From Bubalus kerabau (lineage: Eukaryota; Chordata; Mammalia; Artiodactyla; Bovidae): a stretch of 64,000 bases of DNA. The stretch is from positions 33,639,001 through 33,703,000 of the forward strand of contig NC_073630.1 in assembly GCF_029407905.1 (NCBI RefSeq), written 5' to 3'. The notes beneath the pieces were generated by a model that made no database searches, was not told where the DNA came from, and saw only the letters and a list, made by a program, of their open reading frames with translations. Made by a program: the position numbers and the translations under genes. Of the stretch, positions 1 through 12,053 are shown piece by piece; position 1 is the first letter of the stretch, and each line of letters starts with the position of its first letter.

Positions 1-187
1 GGAAGTTGGACACGACTGGGTGACTTCACTTTCACTTTTCACTTTCATGCATTGGAGAAGGAAATGGCAACCCACTCCAGTGTTCTTGCCTGGAGAATCC
101 CAGGGATGGGGGAGTCTGGTGGGCTGCCGTCTCTGGGGTCGCACAGAGTCAGACACTACTGAAGCAACTTAGCAGAAGCAGCAGCAA
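1..187 (+). mobile_element. BOV-A2 SINE, 3' part (cut by window edge)
   Basis: Begins inside the first monomer (GACTTCACTTTCAC linker) and continues through the full second monomer to the AGC-rich tail GCAGAAGCAGCAGC. The left end lies outside the window. Confidence 0.9.
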
Positions 188-2593
188 TTAGAAAATTTAC
201 AGAAGGAAAAGAGTTACTCTTCCTATCTTCTATTTTGAAACTAAAATGCTAGCATTTTATTTAGCCTGAGAAAAATAAATGGTCTAAAAATTATAGGTAT
301 ACCATACACTGGCATGTACTATCCATTGCTTTTCTAAAATATCTGTTTTTAAAGAGAGTTGTATCTTTTAGAGTCCATGCTTTGATTTTATAATACCAGT
401 GGAAAATACATATATAATACATGGAATTTCTTGACTTGTTTTGTGGAGCTGTTGGTTGTAAATCTTTTGACCTTGGTCTTGGCCTCTGGGGAGTAGAGTA
501 AGCTTTAAGCTTTTCAAGCAGGTGGCTAAGTCTGACCCTGGCCCACAAACCCCTAAAGATTTAGCCCTACCTGACAACTATATTCAGAAACTATGAAGAA
601 TCAATAGTTCCATTACAGGACACCCAAAGTGCCATCTGCCGAAGTGGGTAGATGTATTTTTCCCGTGTACTTTATTCAGAGTGTTTTATTCTCCCCATCC
701 CAGGAGAAAACTATTATTCAAAGAAAAGAAAGAGCTCTGAAGGACTTTGATGTAAGAACATATTATTTAGCATCACATCACATTAATGATTTGAGTTGCT
801 AAACAGAGAACATGCAGGGTGCGGATTTGTATCTGAAAGTACAACATTAAGATTTAAAAACAGAAACAAAAAGATAGAAGTGAATAAAAAGGCAAGGTTA
901 TAGAAACACAAGCATAACTCAAATGAAAGCCAGGATTAAAGTGGGTTGCAAAATAAATGTGGCACAATACTGTCATATGGTAGTAATATGGCATGAAAAT
1001 GCAGCATACAGAAATTATAGAGTGCTATTTCTCCACACCGTATAAATACAGCTAATGAGCTTCAGGATTCCAGTTCAGCTACTCTAAAATCTTCCAGGGT
1101 TAAGAACAGCAAATATTTTCTTCCTTGGAGCCCCCATCACATACAGTTTTTATTCTTACATTTTAGAGTAGTTTTTACCCTGATAATATTGTATCTGCAT
1201 CATTCACTTCTTAAGCTTTTTTATTTATTTATTTTTTGAATGGAATTTTTTCTTTTTCCTTATGAATTAAGTTTTAATGGAAATAAACTCAGGTTATAAC
1301 TTCAGGATTTCCCATTTTCATAGGACTGTATAAACACTGCATAAAGCCTTGTGTGCTACGCTTTATTGGCTATTAAAGGCAGTTAAGTGGAGGTTTTTGT
1401 ACAAAAGTCTTGTATGTGTAATTAGAGGAAAACCTCACATGATTGTCATCCGTTTGTTTTTGCAAGTGTAGCCTTAGAATTTAGTTCTGATACGCCAATA
1501 GGAATGTTATTTTAGCTTTAGTTAAAATTGAAGTTTTTAGACAGGAAATTTAATTCTCATACCAGAAGGAGTATTTTTGACCTCTGCTTATAGCCAGTTT
1601 TAGGCTAAAAATTTGAAAATCATTTACAAAAAAATGGAATAGGTGATGAAAGAATTTAGGTTAATTCATGCTTATTATGTAGTTGGTGGGGGAGTTCCCC
1701 TGAAATAAGCCTTTGGTATTTGGTGTTTTAATGTGAATTTAAAAGAAATGAGGTCCTCTGTAGAAAAGTTAAACATAAGTGTATCCAAATACTATTGGGA
1801 AAACATCGGGCAGAAAATTATTGACTCAAAGGTGATTTCTCATTTTGTATCATTAGTGGGATAATTTTATTATCTACTATCCCAGACGCTCCATTACTTA
1901 AACAGCGTGCTTGCTGGCCGTTGGCAGCTGTGGCTCTGGGGTTCCGTATTCCACGTCTGGGGTAAACAGGAGCAGAGCTGTCCAGATGCCCCCCAGCCCC
2001 CAGACCCAGCCTGTTCATTAGGGAAAAGGGCTCAGTGACCAGAGCTAACAATGACACGCTCGGAAATAAAGCAAAAAACTTGCAGCTGCTGGTCTTCAGC
2101 TGCCTCACTTAAGGGGCCTCAGAGAAAGAATTCTGTGTTCTAAACAGCATGTTTTAAATAACAATACAACACACCTGCGCACAATAGTCTAGGCAGAGGG
2201 CTGGCGGGAACTGATTCCTCCACCAGGCCTGAACCAGAGATTTTTAATTATAAACATTGCAGACATGCAGATAAAGGAGAACACTGTTCTGGTGAGTGAT
2301 TTGGTTTTGTTTTGCTTTTTGAGCTGCTACTAGAAGTAGAGAAAGACCTAAGTGAGATGGTTGTAGTGTCAAATGATTCCTCAAAATGATAGCATATCCA
2401 TACTGTTCTTGATTTAAACGTATCCTGGAAACTATAGTGTTCACAAGATCCGGAGCTGTTTTAAATATGCATTAGTTACTTTAAAATTGTATGTGTATAG
2501 GATGTATTTCTTCATTGTTCTGATACCTTTTCAGTTGAAGTACCTCTAATTTCATAGCAATGGTCCCAGGTACATTAATGTGAAAAAGGTATG
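188..2593. other. Unclassified AT-rich sequence
   Basis: No gene, RNA or clear repeat was recognised. A GC-richer patch lies at about 1880-2100, without codon-like structure. Confidence 0.5.
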
Positions 2594-2665
2594 AAATACA
2601 AAACAGAGTGTGCAAAAAATACAAAACAGAACGTGCGGAAAAAATACAAAGCAGAGTGTGCGGAA
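2594..2665. repeat. Three-copy imperfect tandem repeat, 23-25 bp unit
   Basis: Units begin at 2594, 2617 and 2642 and share AAATACAAA(A/G)CAGA(G/A)(T/C)GTGC. Short minus-strand frames across it read a repeated LYF/F-rich peptide that is only the repeat translated. Confidence 0.85.
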
Positions 2666-3466
2666 AGTCTGCAAACACCGGCATATTTCGAGGTAGTTTC
2701 CTGAAAACGTGTTTGGAGGTTGAAGAAAAGCATATTGAGAATGTTTTGTGTAAATGTGGCTGTAATATAATGTAGCTTTTCTGTTTCCAGGCGCCCTGCA
2801 GTTCTCGAGGCTGTGGGTGGCTGGGTCAGAGGACAGGGTGCTTTCTCTTGCTCGGTGCTGGACTGCTTCTCAGGATAAAAATGGGTCTTGGCAACGAATT
2901 TGGAAATTTTAGCATTTGGTTGTATGTGTCCTTTGTAAAATGATCCACAGTAACTCAGCACGATGAATCCATTCTAGAAATGCCTCCTTGTGGATTTTAA
3001 AAATGTTTTACCTTTATGAAGTAGGTTTGTGTTTCTAATTCTCAGCCTCTGTTCATCAATAGGAAGAGAGTGTTTGGCCCAAAGCTTTTGGTAGATTCTG
3101 TGGTTTTCAAGGCCTTGTTGTTGGGAAAGATCGCATATACGCACGCACACACACCCGTTATGCTGGTGGTACAGTATGGGTAGTGCTTTGGTTTGAGAAT
3201 TAGGCAGGAGAGCAAATAACATAATAAATCCACACTTGGTGAAAAACTGACAATTTGAAACAGTTGAAGAAAAAATGTGCAACATCTAGAGAGGTTTACT
3301 TTTTTGTTGTTAGAGTAAAATCGCTTGACAATGTTTCTAGTTTCTGCAATACAACAAAGTGAAGCAGCTGTATGTATGTTAAGAGAGGCTTACTTTTATC
3401 TTTCATTTTTATTTTGTGTGGTTTCTCATTTTGGTGGAGCTGTGCTGTGTGGTCCTGACTTGAAGA
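2666..3466. other. Unclassified sequence
   Basis: A GC-richer patch at about 2785-2875 and a short CA/CG dinucleotide run near 3137-3156. Nothing else was identified. Confidence 0.4.
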
Positions 3467-3514
3467 AATTGATAGTTGTGTAATTTTTGTAATTGATAGT
3501 TGTGTACTTTTTGT
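3467..3514. repeat. 24-bp tandem duplication
   Basis: AATTGATAGTTGTGT(A/C) followed by a short T-rich stretch occurs twice, at 3467-3490 and 3491-3514, with one mismatch. Confidence 0.85.
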
Positions 3515-3549
3515 AATAGTAAGTATTTTCAGAGAAGTGTTTGGTGTAA

Positions 3550-3740
3550 GTGAAAGTCTCTCAGTCATGTCCAACTCTTTGCGACCCCATGCACTATATA
3601 CTCCATGGGATTCTCCAGGCCAGAATATTGGAGTGGGCAGCCGTTCCCTTCTCCAGGAGATCTTCCCAATCCAGGGATCGAACCCACGTCTCCAGCATTG
3701 CAGGCAGATTCTTTACCACCTGAGCCACCAGAGAAGAATG
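3550..3740 (-). mobile_element. Bov-tA SINE, flanked by 9-bp TSD
   Basis: Reverse-strand Bov-tA. The tRNA-derived head is at the right (CTTTACCACCTGAGCCACC) and the BovA body at the left. The TSD TTGGTGTAA is at 3541-3549 and 3741-3749. Confidence 0.93.
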
Positions 3741-3779
3741 TTGGTGTAATGTGAATCAATTTAATCATGGACAAGTGTG

Positions 3780-3995
3780 CGTGTGTGCTAAGTCGCTTCA
3801 GTCATGTCCGACCTTTTGTGACCCTATGGACTATATAGCCTGTCAGGTTCCTCTGTCCATGGGGGTTCTTCAGGCAAGAATACTGGAGTGGGTAGCCATG
3901 CCCTCCCCCAGGGGATCTTCCTGATCCAGGGATCTGACCCAGGTCTCCCATATTGCAGGTGGATTCTTTACTGTCTGAGCCACCAGGGAAGCCCA
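3780..3995 (-). mobile_element. Bov-tA SINE
   Basis: A second reverse-strand Bov-tA in the same orientation, 40 bp from the previous one. It ends in the tRNA-derived motif CTGAGCCACCAGGGAAGCCC. No clean TSD was found. Confidence 0.9.
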
Positions 3996-6024
3996 ATTGT
4001 GTGAGGCAAATAAGGTCTGTGCCCTCCTAGAGCTAGTTAGGGGGAGACAGTCATTAGATTTGCAAGCCAAGAAACAAATGAGATCACCAATGGTTGTAGG
4101 AAGAACTGTGAAGGAAGAATAACCAGCATGTGTGGTGGAGAGTAGCTACAGGGGTTTTCTTTAGACTTAGATGAGAACCAACACTGAGAGGAGACTTACG
4201 AAGTCCAGACCTGAGGGATGAGAAGAAGCAAGTCATGTAAAAGTGAAGAAGAGAGTATGTCAGGCAGAGACAACACCGCGTATATCACTGTCCACATTTT
4301 TTTTTTTGTATAGAATTAAGGAATTTTTAAACTTTTGAAATCTAATATGGTTAAATTCTAATACTAGGAAACATTTTCAGCAGTGTCTGTGGTAGCACTC
4401 CGCAATCAAACACATGAGTATTTCTGTAGTGAACCATAAGAATAATCACACTGTGTGAGACAAATAAAGCCTCTGAATAGTCTCACTTCCAGTTAGATTT
4501 TGGTGTCAAATGAGTCCTGGTCAGATTAGGTTTTTCTGCCAGTTAAATTATATATAAACTTTTGATTTTTTATATTTTTTTAGGTTTCAAGATGACAGGT
4601 AAGGGGGCTGTGGAGCAGGATTTCATGATACAAGACACCATAATTAATTTAGTCAATGCCACGTTTTTATATATTTAGACTGTTACCAGTGAAGTTATTT
4701 GTTATTTTTGACTGCTGGGTTGAACATTCTTCTAACTATGCATATGTGCACGATAATAATTTTCTTATATTAAATTTTTATATAGGGATGTGCAAAAAAT
4801 TTTCAATGCAGAATTACCATAGAATTGAAATTTTAGAATAAATATCAAAATTGGAGACCTCTCAAAAGGGTTTTCTAATTCTGTAGCTTAGCTGAGAGTC
4901 ATTGTTTTCAGAATATTGTATCCATGTCTCAAATTTAATAACTTTCAAAGGCAATGACAACAGCAGCAAAAGCTTCTGGTTATTTTTCACCTGAATTCCT
5001 TCCCACTGTACTCCTCTATTTATAACAGAAACTGTATATATGGAGAGACTGGGTTATTAACTGCCAGAGTATAGCCATTCAGGGGAGGCTAAGAATGTAA
5101 TTGGGCTCTTTTCCATATCAAAACAGAATGATTCAGGATCTCAGTTTATAGAAAAGCATCCTTTATTTAGTTATAGAATCATAGACTGTGTTTGTAGCTT
5201 TCTGGGCTGTTGTTTTCTTTTCTGAGCCTTCCTAGATCTGATCCTGCTTTTGACCTTCCTGTTATGATCAGCCTGGAAATGACTCCAGAATTTGGTCTTC
5301 AATCCTGCTCAGGATGTGACAGATCCTTTCCTGCAGAGCAGTAACTCAATCCATGCCTTGTATCAGCTCTAGCTTAAGCACATGTGACAAAGGCAGTACT
5401 TCTGCTGCGCCCTCATAATGAGCCACGCCCTCACTCTCAGTGGTGCCTGTGGGTTTTCAAGTGTGGTACCAGTTTTGATGAAAGCTTTAGAATCAAAATG
5501 TCAAATTATTGCTATAGGTCACAAACATGAAAGTTTATTGTTACCTCTGTTAATTAAGTATGAAATATACTATTTGAGAAGCATGTAAACTTTAGCTACT
5601 ACAGTATGAAATTGAAAGATTCTGCTGATTTACATATACTCCAAGGGCCACATGAAACATCTTCAATGTTTAGCCATGTAGAATACACTTTTATATGTGC
5701 TTATTGTATGCATATAGGATGTGTTCAAGGCCAAGGTATATTATTTATTAACTTGCTATTCCGTTGGATCTCACAGGCCTCTCATCCATAGATGTCTGTT
5801 ACTGAATTCTGTATATTTTAGAGATTGGAATGTCAACATTATTCTTCTTGGAATAAATGAAGGGACTCCGTGGGTGTGAGTTGTGGCTGGTTGCTAAGAA
5901 TATCTAATCAGGTTGCATTGCTATAGCAACAGTGTTGCTAGGACTTTAAAGTTTCCCTGCAATCAGTTGGAATTCATAAGTGAAAGACGTTATTTATCTC
6001 AGTGGTATTTTAAAGTGATCCTCA
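3996..6024. other. Unclassified sequence
   Basis: AT-rich with a T-run near 4290. Nothing coding was recognised. It contains the X-box-like palindrome listed separately. Confidence 0.45.
5917..5930. promoter_or_regulatory. X-box-like palindrome, ATTGCTATAGCAAC
   Basis: Matches the palindromic RFX consensus GTTRCYATRGYAAC at 13 of 14 positions and contains the perfect 12-bp palindrome TTGCTATAGCAA. There is no nearby gene. Function is unknown and chance occurrence is possible. Confidence 0.3.
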
Positions 6025-6033
6025 CTAGCATAA

Positions 6034-6314
6034 TGGAGAAGGCAATGGCACCCCACTCCAGTACTCTTGCCTGGAAAATCCCATGGATGGAGGAGCCTGG
6101 TGGGCTGCAGTCCATGGGGTCGCTAGAGTCAGACACGACTGAGCGACTTCACTTTCACTTTTCATTTTCACACATTGGAGAAGGAAATGGCAGCCCACCA
6201 GTGTTCTTGCCTGGAGAATCCCAGGGACAGATAAGCCTGGTGGGCTGCCATCTCTGGGGTCGCACAGAGTCGGACACGACTGAAGTGACTTAGCAGCAGC
6301 AGCAGCAGCAGCAG
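6034..6314 (+). mobile_element. BOV-A2 SINE (full dimer) with TSD
   Basis: Both monomers are present, starting TGGAGAAGGCAATGGCACCC and ending in a (CAG)n tail of about six units. The TSD CTAGCATAA is at 6025-6033 and 6315-6323. Confidence 0.96.
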
Positions 6315-6323
6315 CTAGCATAA

Positions 6324-7374
6324 GGCAGGAACTCCGTACTTTGGAAAGGAACTGATATCCCCAATGAAATGCACTCTAGCTTATGGTTAGTTCAGAGTAT
6401 GTAATCATCAGTACCAGGGTGGTAACTTAGCAACCTGTTGTTTGGAGTGTCTTGATTTCACAGATACTACCTAAGTCAAGGTCAGTACCATCTGACTCTT
6501 CTAAGGGCTCACAAAATAGTCAATCCATCAATCCTCACACATTGATTATTTGAAAGAAAACTATTATTTCATATTCTGTCATACATCAGAATGCTTGAGG
6601 ACTCCAAAAATAATATTTGTATTTCTCTCTTTTTCAAAATGAAAATTATTTTAATTTTTAATTATACTTATTACATATTTTTTAATCTAAAATACAGAAA
6701 GTTTAGATCAAATAAAGCAGATAGTTAAAAATCTCCTAGAACTGCTTTGTGCATCTTGTGGTAAAAATCGTGTATATCTATAGCTGCTAAATAAAGAGAT
6801 GTACAACATGTATTTGTTTCCATGGCAGTGTGTTTTTAAAAGATATCTACATTGAATTATCTTGTGATTTTAGCATTGTTTTTCCTTCACAAGTACACTG
6901 AAACATTGAAATGGTCAGGGCTTAGTCATTAAGTTGAAATCCTCTATGTTTACTAAATATCTGCGCTGTCCTGTTTCAAGAAGTATTCAAAATATTTGGC
7001 TTAAGGATTTGGTTAATCACCATCTTAATAGAACACAAAGCCAGCATTTTTTCTTGTTTTGGTCACTAAACTTTTGAACTAGGGAAAGAGACTATGTAAC
7101 TGCTTTATTTCAACTTTGTAATGAAGAGTTTTACTTAATTTATGGAATTAAAATAAAGTACATATTTTAAGAGGTTGAGCACTGAAGCCTGGAGAGTTGG
7201 TTTTAGGTTGACTGAATACGGGGTTGAGTCAGGCATGAACTATAAGTGACATCCTTTGTCATTTCAGACCATGAATGAAAAACAAAACAGCATATCTTTG
7301 ATGATTTCATAGGATGACTGTCTAATCAATAAAAATTGAGATGCTTGTGAATCTATGATAAATTACTAATAGCC
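6324..7374. other. Unclassified AT-rich sequence
   Basis: No feature was recognised. Confidence 0.5.
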
Positions 7375-7605
7375 AGTATTTTTTGAGAACTAAGTATGTG
7401 CTAGACACTCTTAAGATTCCACTTCTATTAATAATAATAACCCTAGGAAAGTTCTATTATCATTCCTATTTTACAGATAAGAACACTGAGGAAGAGTGAA
7501 GTTGAACACCTTTCCAAGGTTGCATGACTACTAAGTATTAGAGCCAGAATTCAAACCTGGAGTGTACTTTAAGACCCCTCTTCTAAAACCTCTGTGCTTT
7601 GCTCT
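7375..7605 (+). mobile_element. MIR SINE, near full core
   Basis: Diverged MIR with the recognisable core TTTTACAGATAAGAACACTG followed by the 'cAAGGTTGCATGACTA' and 'AGAGCCAGAATTCAAACC' blocks in the right order. Confidence 0.85.
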
Positions 7606-7977
7606 GAGGGATACTGGATGGTTGTATTAGGCTAAGTCATTCATTCTGTTGGGGATATTCATGGCCCATAATTTTGTTCATAGTTTTGCTTGTCCAGACA
7701 TTAGTTTTTGTATTTTTGTTAATTCATCCAGGGGCACACTATTTTTAATGGTGTGCTCACAGTAAGTACACGCATAGGATAAGGATTGATTAAACCATTC
7801 ACAAAATAAGATACCACTTTTTCAGATAGACACGTCATCTTCACACCTTGTTTTCTTTGTGCAAACCTACTCAGGGAACTAAATTACAAATCAGAAAGTT
7901 CTGATGAAAATGAAATCAGAATGACTATTTCTCAAAGTATATTTTCAATTTCACTGTAACTCTGGGGATGTATTACT

Positions 7978-8253
7978 GCTGCTGCCGCTGCTAAGTCACT
8001 TCAGTCGTGTCCAACTCTGTGTGACCCCATAGACGGCAGCCCACCAGGCTCCCCTGTCCCTGGGATTCTCCAGGCAAGAACACTGGAGTGGGTTGCCATT
8101 TCCTTCTCCAATGCATGAAAGTGAAAAGTGAAAGTGAAGTTGCTCAGTCGTGTCCGACTCTTAGTGACCCCATGGACTGCAGCCCACCAGGCTCCTCCGT
8201 CCATGGGATTTTCCAGGCAAGAGTACTGGAGTGAGGTGCCATTGCGTTCTCCA
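7978..8253 (-). mobile_element. BOV-A2 SINE (full dimer) with 13-bp TSD
   Basis: Reverse-strand dimer with (GCTGCTGCC)-type tail at the left. The TSD GGGATGTATTACT is at 7965-7977 and 8254-8266. Confidence 0.96.
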
Positions 8254-8446
8254 GGGATGTATTACTATCAAAGAATAAAAAGTTCATGTAAGACCAAAGC
8301 ACTTTCACTTTGCAATGGTACTGGATAAAAAAAAAACTAGCCAATTAGTATTAACTGGCTGTTCTTCATGCATTTAGCTTACTTTCTGTTATGAAAAATG
8401 AATGTTCAGTTCATTTGCTGACCTACTTAAAGAGGTAAAGGCAATA

Positions 8447-8548
8447 CTGCAAAGTGGTTTAGGATTATGGCTATTGTGGGCCAAGAGACTGGGTCCAATC
8501 CTGACTCTGCCACTTAGTAGCTATGTGTCTTTGGCTACTTCTTTCAAC
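8447..8548 (+). mobile_element. MIR SINE fragment 1 (interrupted copy)
   Basis: Contains the MIR core CTCTGCCACTTAGTAGCTATGTGTC. It stops at the L1 inserted from about 8549; the matching continuation resumes at 9356. Confidence 0.75.
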
Positions 8549-8641
8549 TGTTTTTGGACATTTTTATATATTACTTTACTGATGTATAGTTGATTTACAA
8601 TGTTGTGTTACTTTCTGCTATATAGCAAAGAGATTCAGGTG

Positions 8642-8673
<32 letters not shown>

Positions 8674-9355
8674 TATATATATACACACACATTCTCTTTT
8701 ACATTTTTTTATTATGATTTATCATAGAATATTGAATGTAGTTCTCTGTGCTATACAGTAGGGACCTTGGTGCTTATCCATTCCATGTATAATAATTTGC
8801 GTCTTCTAACTCCAACTTCCCTCTCTGTCCCCCGCCAGCCCCATCCTCCTTGGCAACTACAAGTCTGTTCTCTATGTCCATGAGTCTGTTTCTGTTTTGT
8901 AGAAAGGTTCATTTGTATCATAGTTTAGATTCCACTTGTAAATGATATCACATGGTATTTGTCTTTCTTTATGACTTCACTTTGTATGATAATCTCTAGT
9001 TGCATCCATGTTGCTGCAAATGACATTATTTCATTTTTTATGGCTGAATAATATTCCACTGTGTACATGTACCATATCTTCTTTATCCATTCGTTTGTCA
9101 GTGAACATTTAGGTTGTTACCGTGTCTTAGCTCTGTAAATAGTGCTGCTATGAACATGGGGTTGCAGGTGTCTTTTTGAATTAGAGTTTTGCCTGGATAT
9201 GCATCCAAGAATGGGATTGCTGGATCATATGGTAATTGCATTTTATTTTCTGAGGAACTGCCATACTGTTTTCTGTAGTGGCTCTACCAACATACGTTCC
9301 CACCAACAACGGAGGAGGGTTCTCTTTTCTCCACATCCTCTCCAAACACTAATGC
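8549..9355 (-). mobile_element. L1 LINE 3' end (end of ORF2 plus 3'UTR)
   Basis: Reverse-strand L1 with its T-rich (poly-A) side at the left. It carries the typical 3'UTR complement followed by the complement of the ORF2 C-terminus (TGGCTGAATAATATTCCACT region, then the CACATCCTCTCC region near 9340). It is 5'-truncated and contains a TA/CA microsatellite. It splits a MIR. Confidence 0.88.
8642..8692. repeat. TA/CA dinucleotide microsatellite
   Basis: Runs of (TA)n, then (CA)n, (TA)n and (CA)n lie inside the L1 3'UTR. Likely length-polymorphic. Confidence 0.9.
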
Positions 9356-9405
9356 TCAAAGCCTCAGTTTTCTCATCTTAATAAATGGAAATAATAAGTA
9401 ACTTT
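9356..9405 (+). mobile_element. MIR SINE fragment 2 (interrupted copy)
   Basis: GCCTCAGTTTTCTCATCTTA then AAATGGAAATAATAA is the MIR segment that follows fragment 1 in the consensus. It is bounded by L1 on the left and an MLT1 LTR on the right. Confidence 0.75.
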
Positions 9406-9769
9406 ATGCTATGGATTGGATGTGTTTCCCTTGTCCCCATTCATATGTTGAAAACCTAATCCCCAAGGTGATGATATTAGGAAGCGAGCTGTTTGAGAGG
9501 TGATTAGGTGATCAGAGTGAAGCTCTCATTAGTGGGATTAGTGCCCTTTAAAAGAGACCCCAGAGGGCTCCCTTACCTCTTCTGCCCTGTGAAGGTACAA
9601 TGAAAACTCAGCAGTCTGCAACTCAGAAGTGGGCCCTCACCAGAACCCGACCATGCTGGCCCTCTGATCTTAGACTTTCAACCCCTAGAACTATGGAAAG
9701 TAAATTTCTGTTGTTTATAAGCTACCCAGCCTGAGTATTTGTTATAGCAGCCTGAAAGGACTAAGATAC
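9406..9769 (+). mobile_element. MLT1-type LTR (ERVL-MaLR)
   Basis: Starts TGCTATGGATTGGATGTG and includes CATATGTTGAAAACCTAATC, GGGATTAGTGCCCTT, CTCACCAGAACCCGACCATG and a terminal GGACTAAGATA. It is a solitary LTR with no internal region, an old element inserted into MIR. Confidence 0.85.
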
Positions 9770-9880
9770 TTGCTTACGCTTACTGTAAAGATTAAATGAA
9801 AAAGTGTACGTGAAAACCTTTTATTATTTGTGTCACTCACGTAGTGCTCTTAGTACATAGGAGCCAACATTCTTGTCATA
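9770..9880 (+). mobile_element. MIR SINE fragment 3 (interrupted copy)
   Basis: TGTAAAGATTAAATGAAAAA and TGCTCTTAGTACATAGGAGC match the 3' portion of MIR that follows fragment 2. Confidence 0.65.
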
Positions 9881-10004
9881 TGGATTAAACTTATGAGATA
9901 TCATTTCTGTAAATAGAGATCATGAAAAATTTTATCTATTGTTTATGGAGCAGGTTTAAAGAAATTTTAGAAATTTCTGGCATCTAAAAGTATATGGCTT
10001 CTGG

Positions 10005-10145
10005 CAAACCCCTAGCCTCCTTTAAGCTTTAGTTTCTTACTCTCTTTGAGAAGATGTAGTGATACCTGATTTTCAAGGTTGTAATAGAGTTTAAGGATGA
10101 GATGAGAATAGACTTAGCTCAGAGCCCTAAGTAAATGGTTAAGAC
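10005..10145 (+). mobile_element. MIR SINE fragment
   Basis: A decayed MIR 3' half: CTTTAGTTTCTTACTCTCTT, then a 'GTAATAGAGTTTAAGGATGAGATGAG' block and 'GCTCAGAGCCCTAAGTAAATG'. Confidence 0.55.
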
Positions 10146-10237
10146 CACTTTTTAATAGTGTAACTAATTGAAATTTCAAAGGCTCTTATGTTCCTGATCA
10201 TATGCCCAAACTTTGAGAGCATCTAACTCAGCCCTCT

Positions 10238-10577
10238 TGAGAGTCCATTGGACTGCAAGGAGATCCAACCAGTCCATTCTGAAGGAGATCAGCCCTGGGA
10301 TTTCTTTGGAAGGAATGATGCTAAAGCTGAACCAGTACTTTGGCCACCTCATGTGAAGAGTTGACTCATTGGAAAGGACTCTGATGCTGGGAGGGATTGG
10401 GGGCAGGAGGAGAAGGGGACGACAGAGGATGAGATGGCTGGATGGCATCACTGACTTGATGGACGTGAGTCTGAGTGAACTCCGGGAGTTGGTGATGGAC
10501 AGGGAGGCCTGGCGTGCTGCGATTCATGGGGTCGCAAAGAGTCGGACACGACTGAGCGACTGAACTGAACTGAACTG
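10238..10577 (+). mobile_element. BovB LINE 3' end, 5'-truncated, with TSD
   Basis: Covers the last part of the BovB ORF, ending TRLSD then stop, and the (ACTGA)n tail. The TSD AACTCAGCCCTCT is at 10225-10237 and 10578-10590. Little diverged, so probably a recent insertion. Confidence 0.95.
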
Positions 10578-10590
10578 AACTCAGCCCTCT

Positions 10591-11525
10591 GTGTGCTGCC
10601 CATTGCATTTTCAGTTGTTGAATTAAATGTCATGATTTAATATGTTCATGAGGTCATTAATATGAATTTACTAGTTTCCTTTTTTGCTGCCTGCAGTTTT
10701 GTTGCTCTTACTTCTACTTCATGAATAGTGTAAAGTATATGGGCTGTTGGATCATACTGAATCATGTTCTGTTTTCCATGCAAACTACATGGTCTAACGA
10801 TTACTGTTAGGGAGGATGCCATTTCACAAAAGCAACTTAGAAGTATTGTAAAAACTTGACAGATTTTAAATTCTCAATTGTGCATATATTTTTTGGTCCA
10901 TATGTTTATTACTTTCATGACTTTTTTGCTCATTTTCCTAGAGAGTTAAAGACAATTTAGCATAGATTTAAAAGGTTATGCTCAAGGTTTGAGGAATAAT
11001 GTCCTGTACAACAGGGGAGGCAAGCAAATGATTAATAAGGAGATTATGATATGGCCTTTTAAAAGTCAGTATTTGCAAAACACACAGGTAATATTTTTCA
11101 GGGAAAAAAAGATGTAGAAGCATTTGAGAGAATCATCAGAGAAAATGATGATTTTCCTCACATTGTTTTGTTTTTTCCAAGAAGGCTTCAGTCTTTAAGG
11201 GCTTTTGGAGAATGATCAAGAGGGCTTAGCAAGATGGAAGCCCATAGAATCTTTCGTGTGCATTCTTAATGCCCAGGAAGCACAAGCTCTTGTAGGTTCT
11301 TTATCCACCAAGTCTCTGCTCAGCAACTCATAGCTCTACGTACGCTACTGAATTTTCTTTTTGCAAGGGTTAATTTTCCTGTTTTGTTTAGCTAAATATT
11401 AAACTTTAATATTCTTTGAGTACATTGTGTAACTTAAAATTTCCCAGTAACCATTGTACTTTCAAGAAGTATCTTGGATGTTTGGTCAACTCTGACTTGA
11501 TCAGTTTTCTGTTTTTTGAATAACT
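10591..11525. other. Unclassified sequence
   Basis: No feature was recognised. Confidence 0.45.
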
Positions 11526-11532
11526 ATGGTTG

Positions 11533-12053
11533 TTATGACCCACCTAGATAGCATATTAAAAAGCAGAGATATTACTTTGCCAACAAAGGTCTATCTAGTC
11601 AAGGCTATGGTGTTTCCAGTAGTCATGTATGGATGTGAGAGTTGAACTGTGAAGAAAGCTGAGCGCCAAAGAATTGATGCTTTTGAACTGTGGTGCTGGA
11701 GAAGACTCTTGAGAGTCCCTTGGACTGCAAGGAGATCCAACCAGTCCATCCTAAAGGAGACCAGTCCTGGGTGTTCATTGGAAGGACCAATGCTGAGGCT
11801 GAAATTCCAATACTTTGGCCACCTCATGTGAAGAGTTGACTCATTGGAAAAGACTCTGATGCTGGGAGGGATTGGGAGGAAGAGGAGAAGGGGATGACAG
11901 AGGATGAGATGGCTGGATGGCATTACCGACTCGATGGACATGAGTTTGGGTGAACTCTGGGAGTTGGTGATGGACTGGGAGGCCTGGCGTGCTGTGATTC
12001 ATGAGGTCGCAAAGAGTCGGACACGACTGAGCGACTGAACTGAACTGAACTGA
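11533..12053 (+). mobile_element. BovB LINE 3' end, 5'-truncated
   Basis: Starts in the ORF region encoding the 'SIFKSRDITLPTKVRLVK' part and runs to the (ACTGA)n tail. An in-frame TGA (11646-11648) interrupts it. A probable 7-bp TSD ATGGTTG is at 11526-11532 and 12054-12060. Confidence 0.92.

Noticed and set aside
6298..6314. CAG repeats as a coding polyglutamine tract
   Set aside because: They are the 3' tail of a BOV-A2 SINE and not in a gene.
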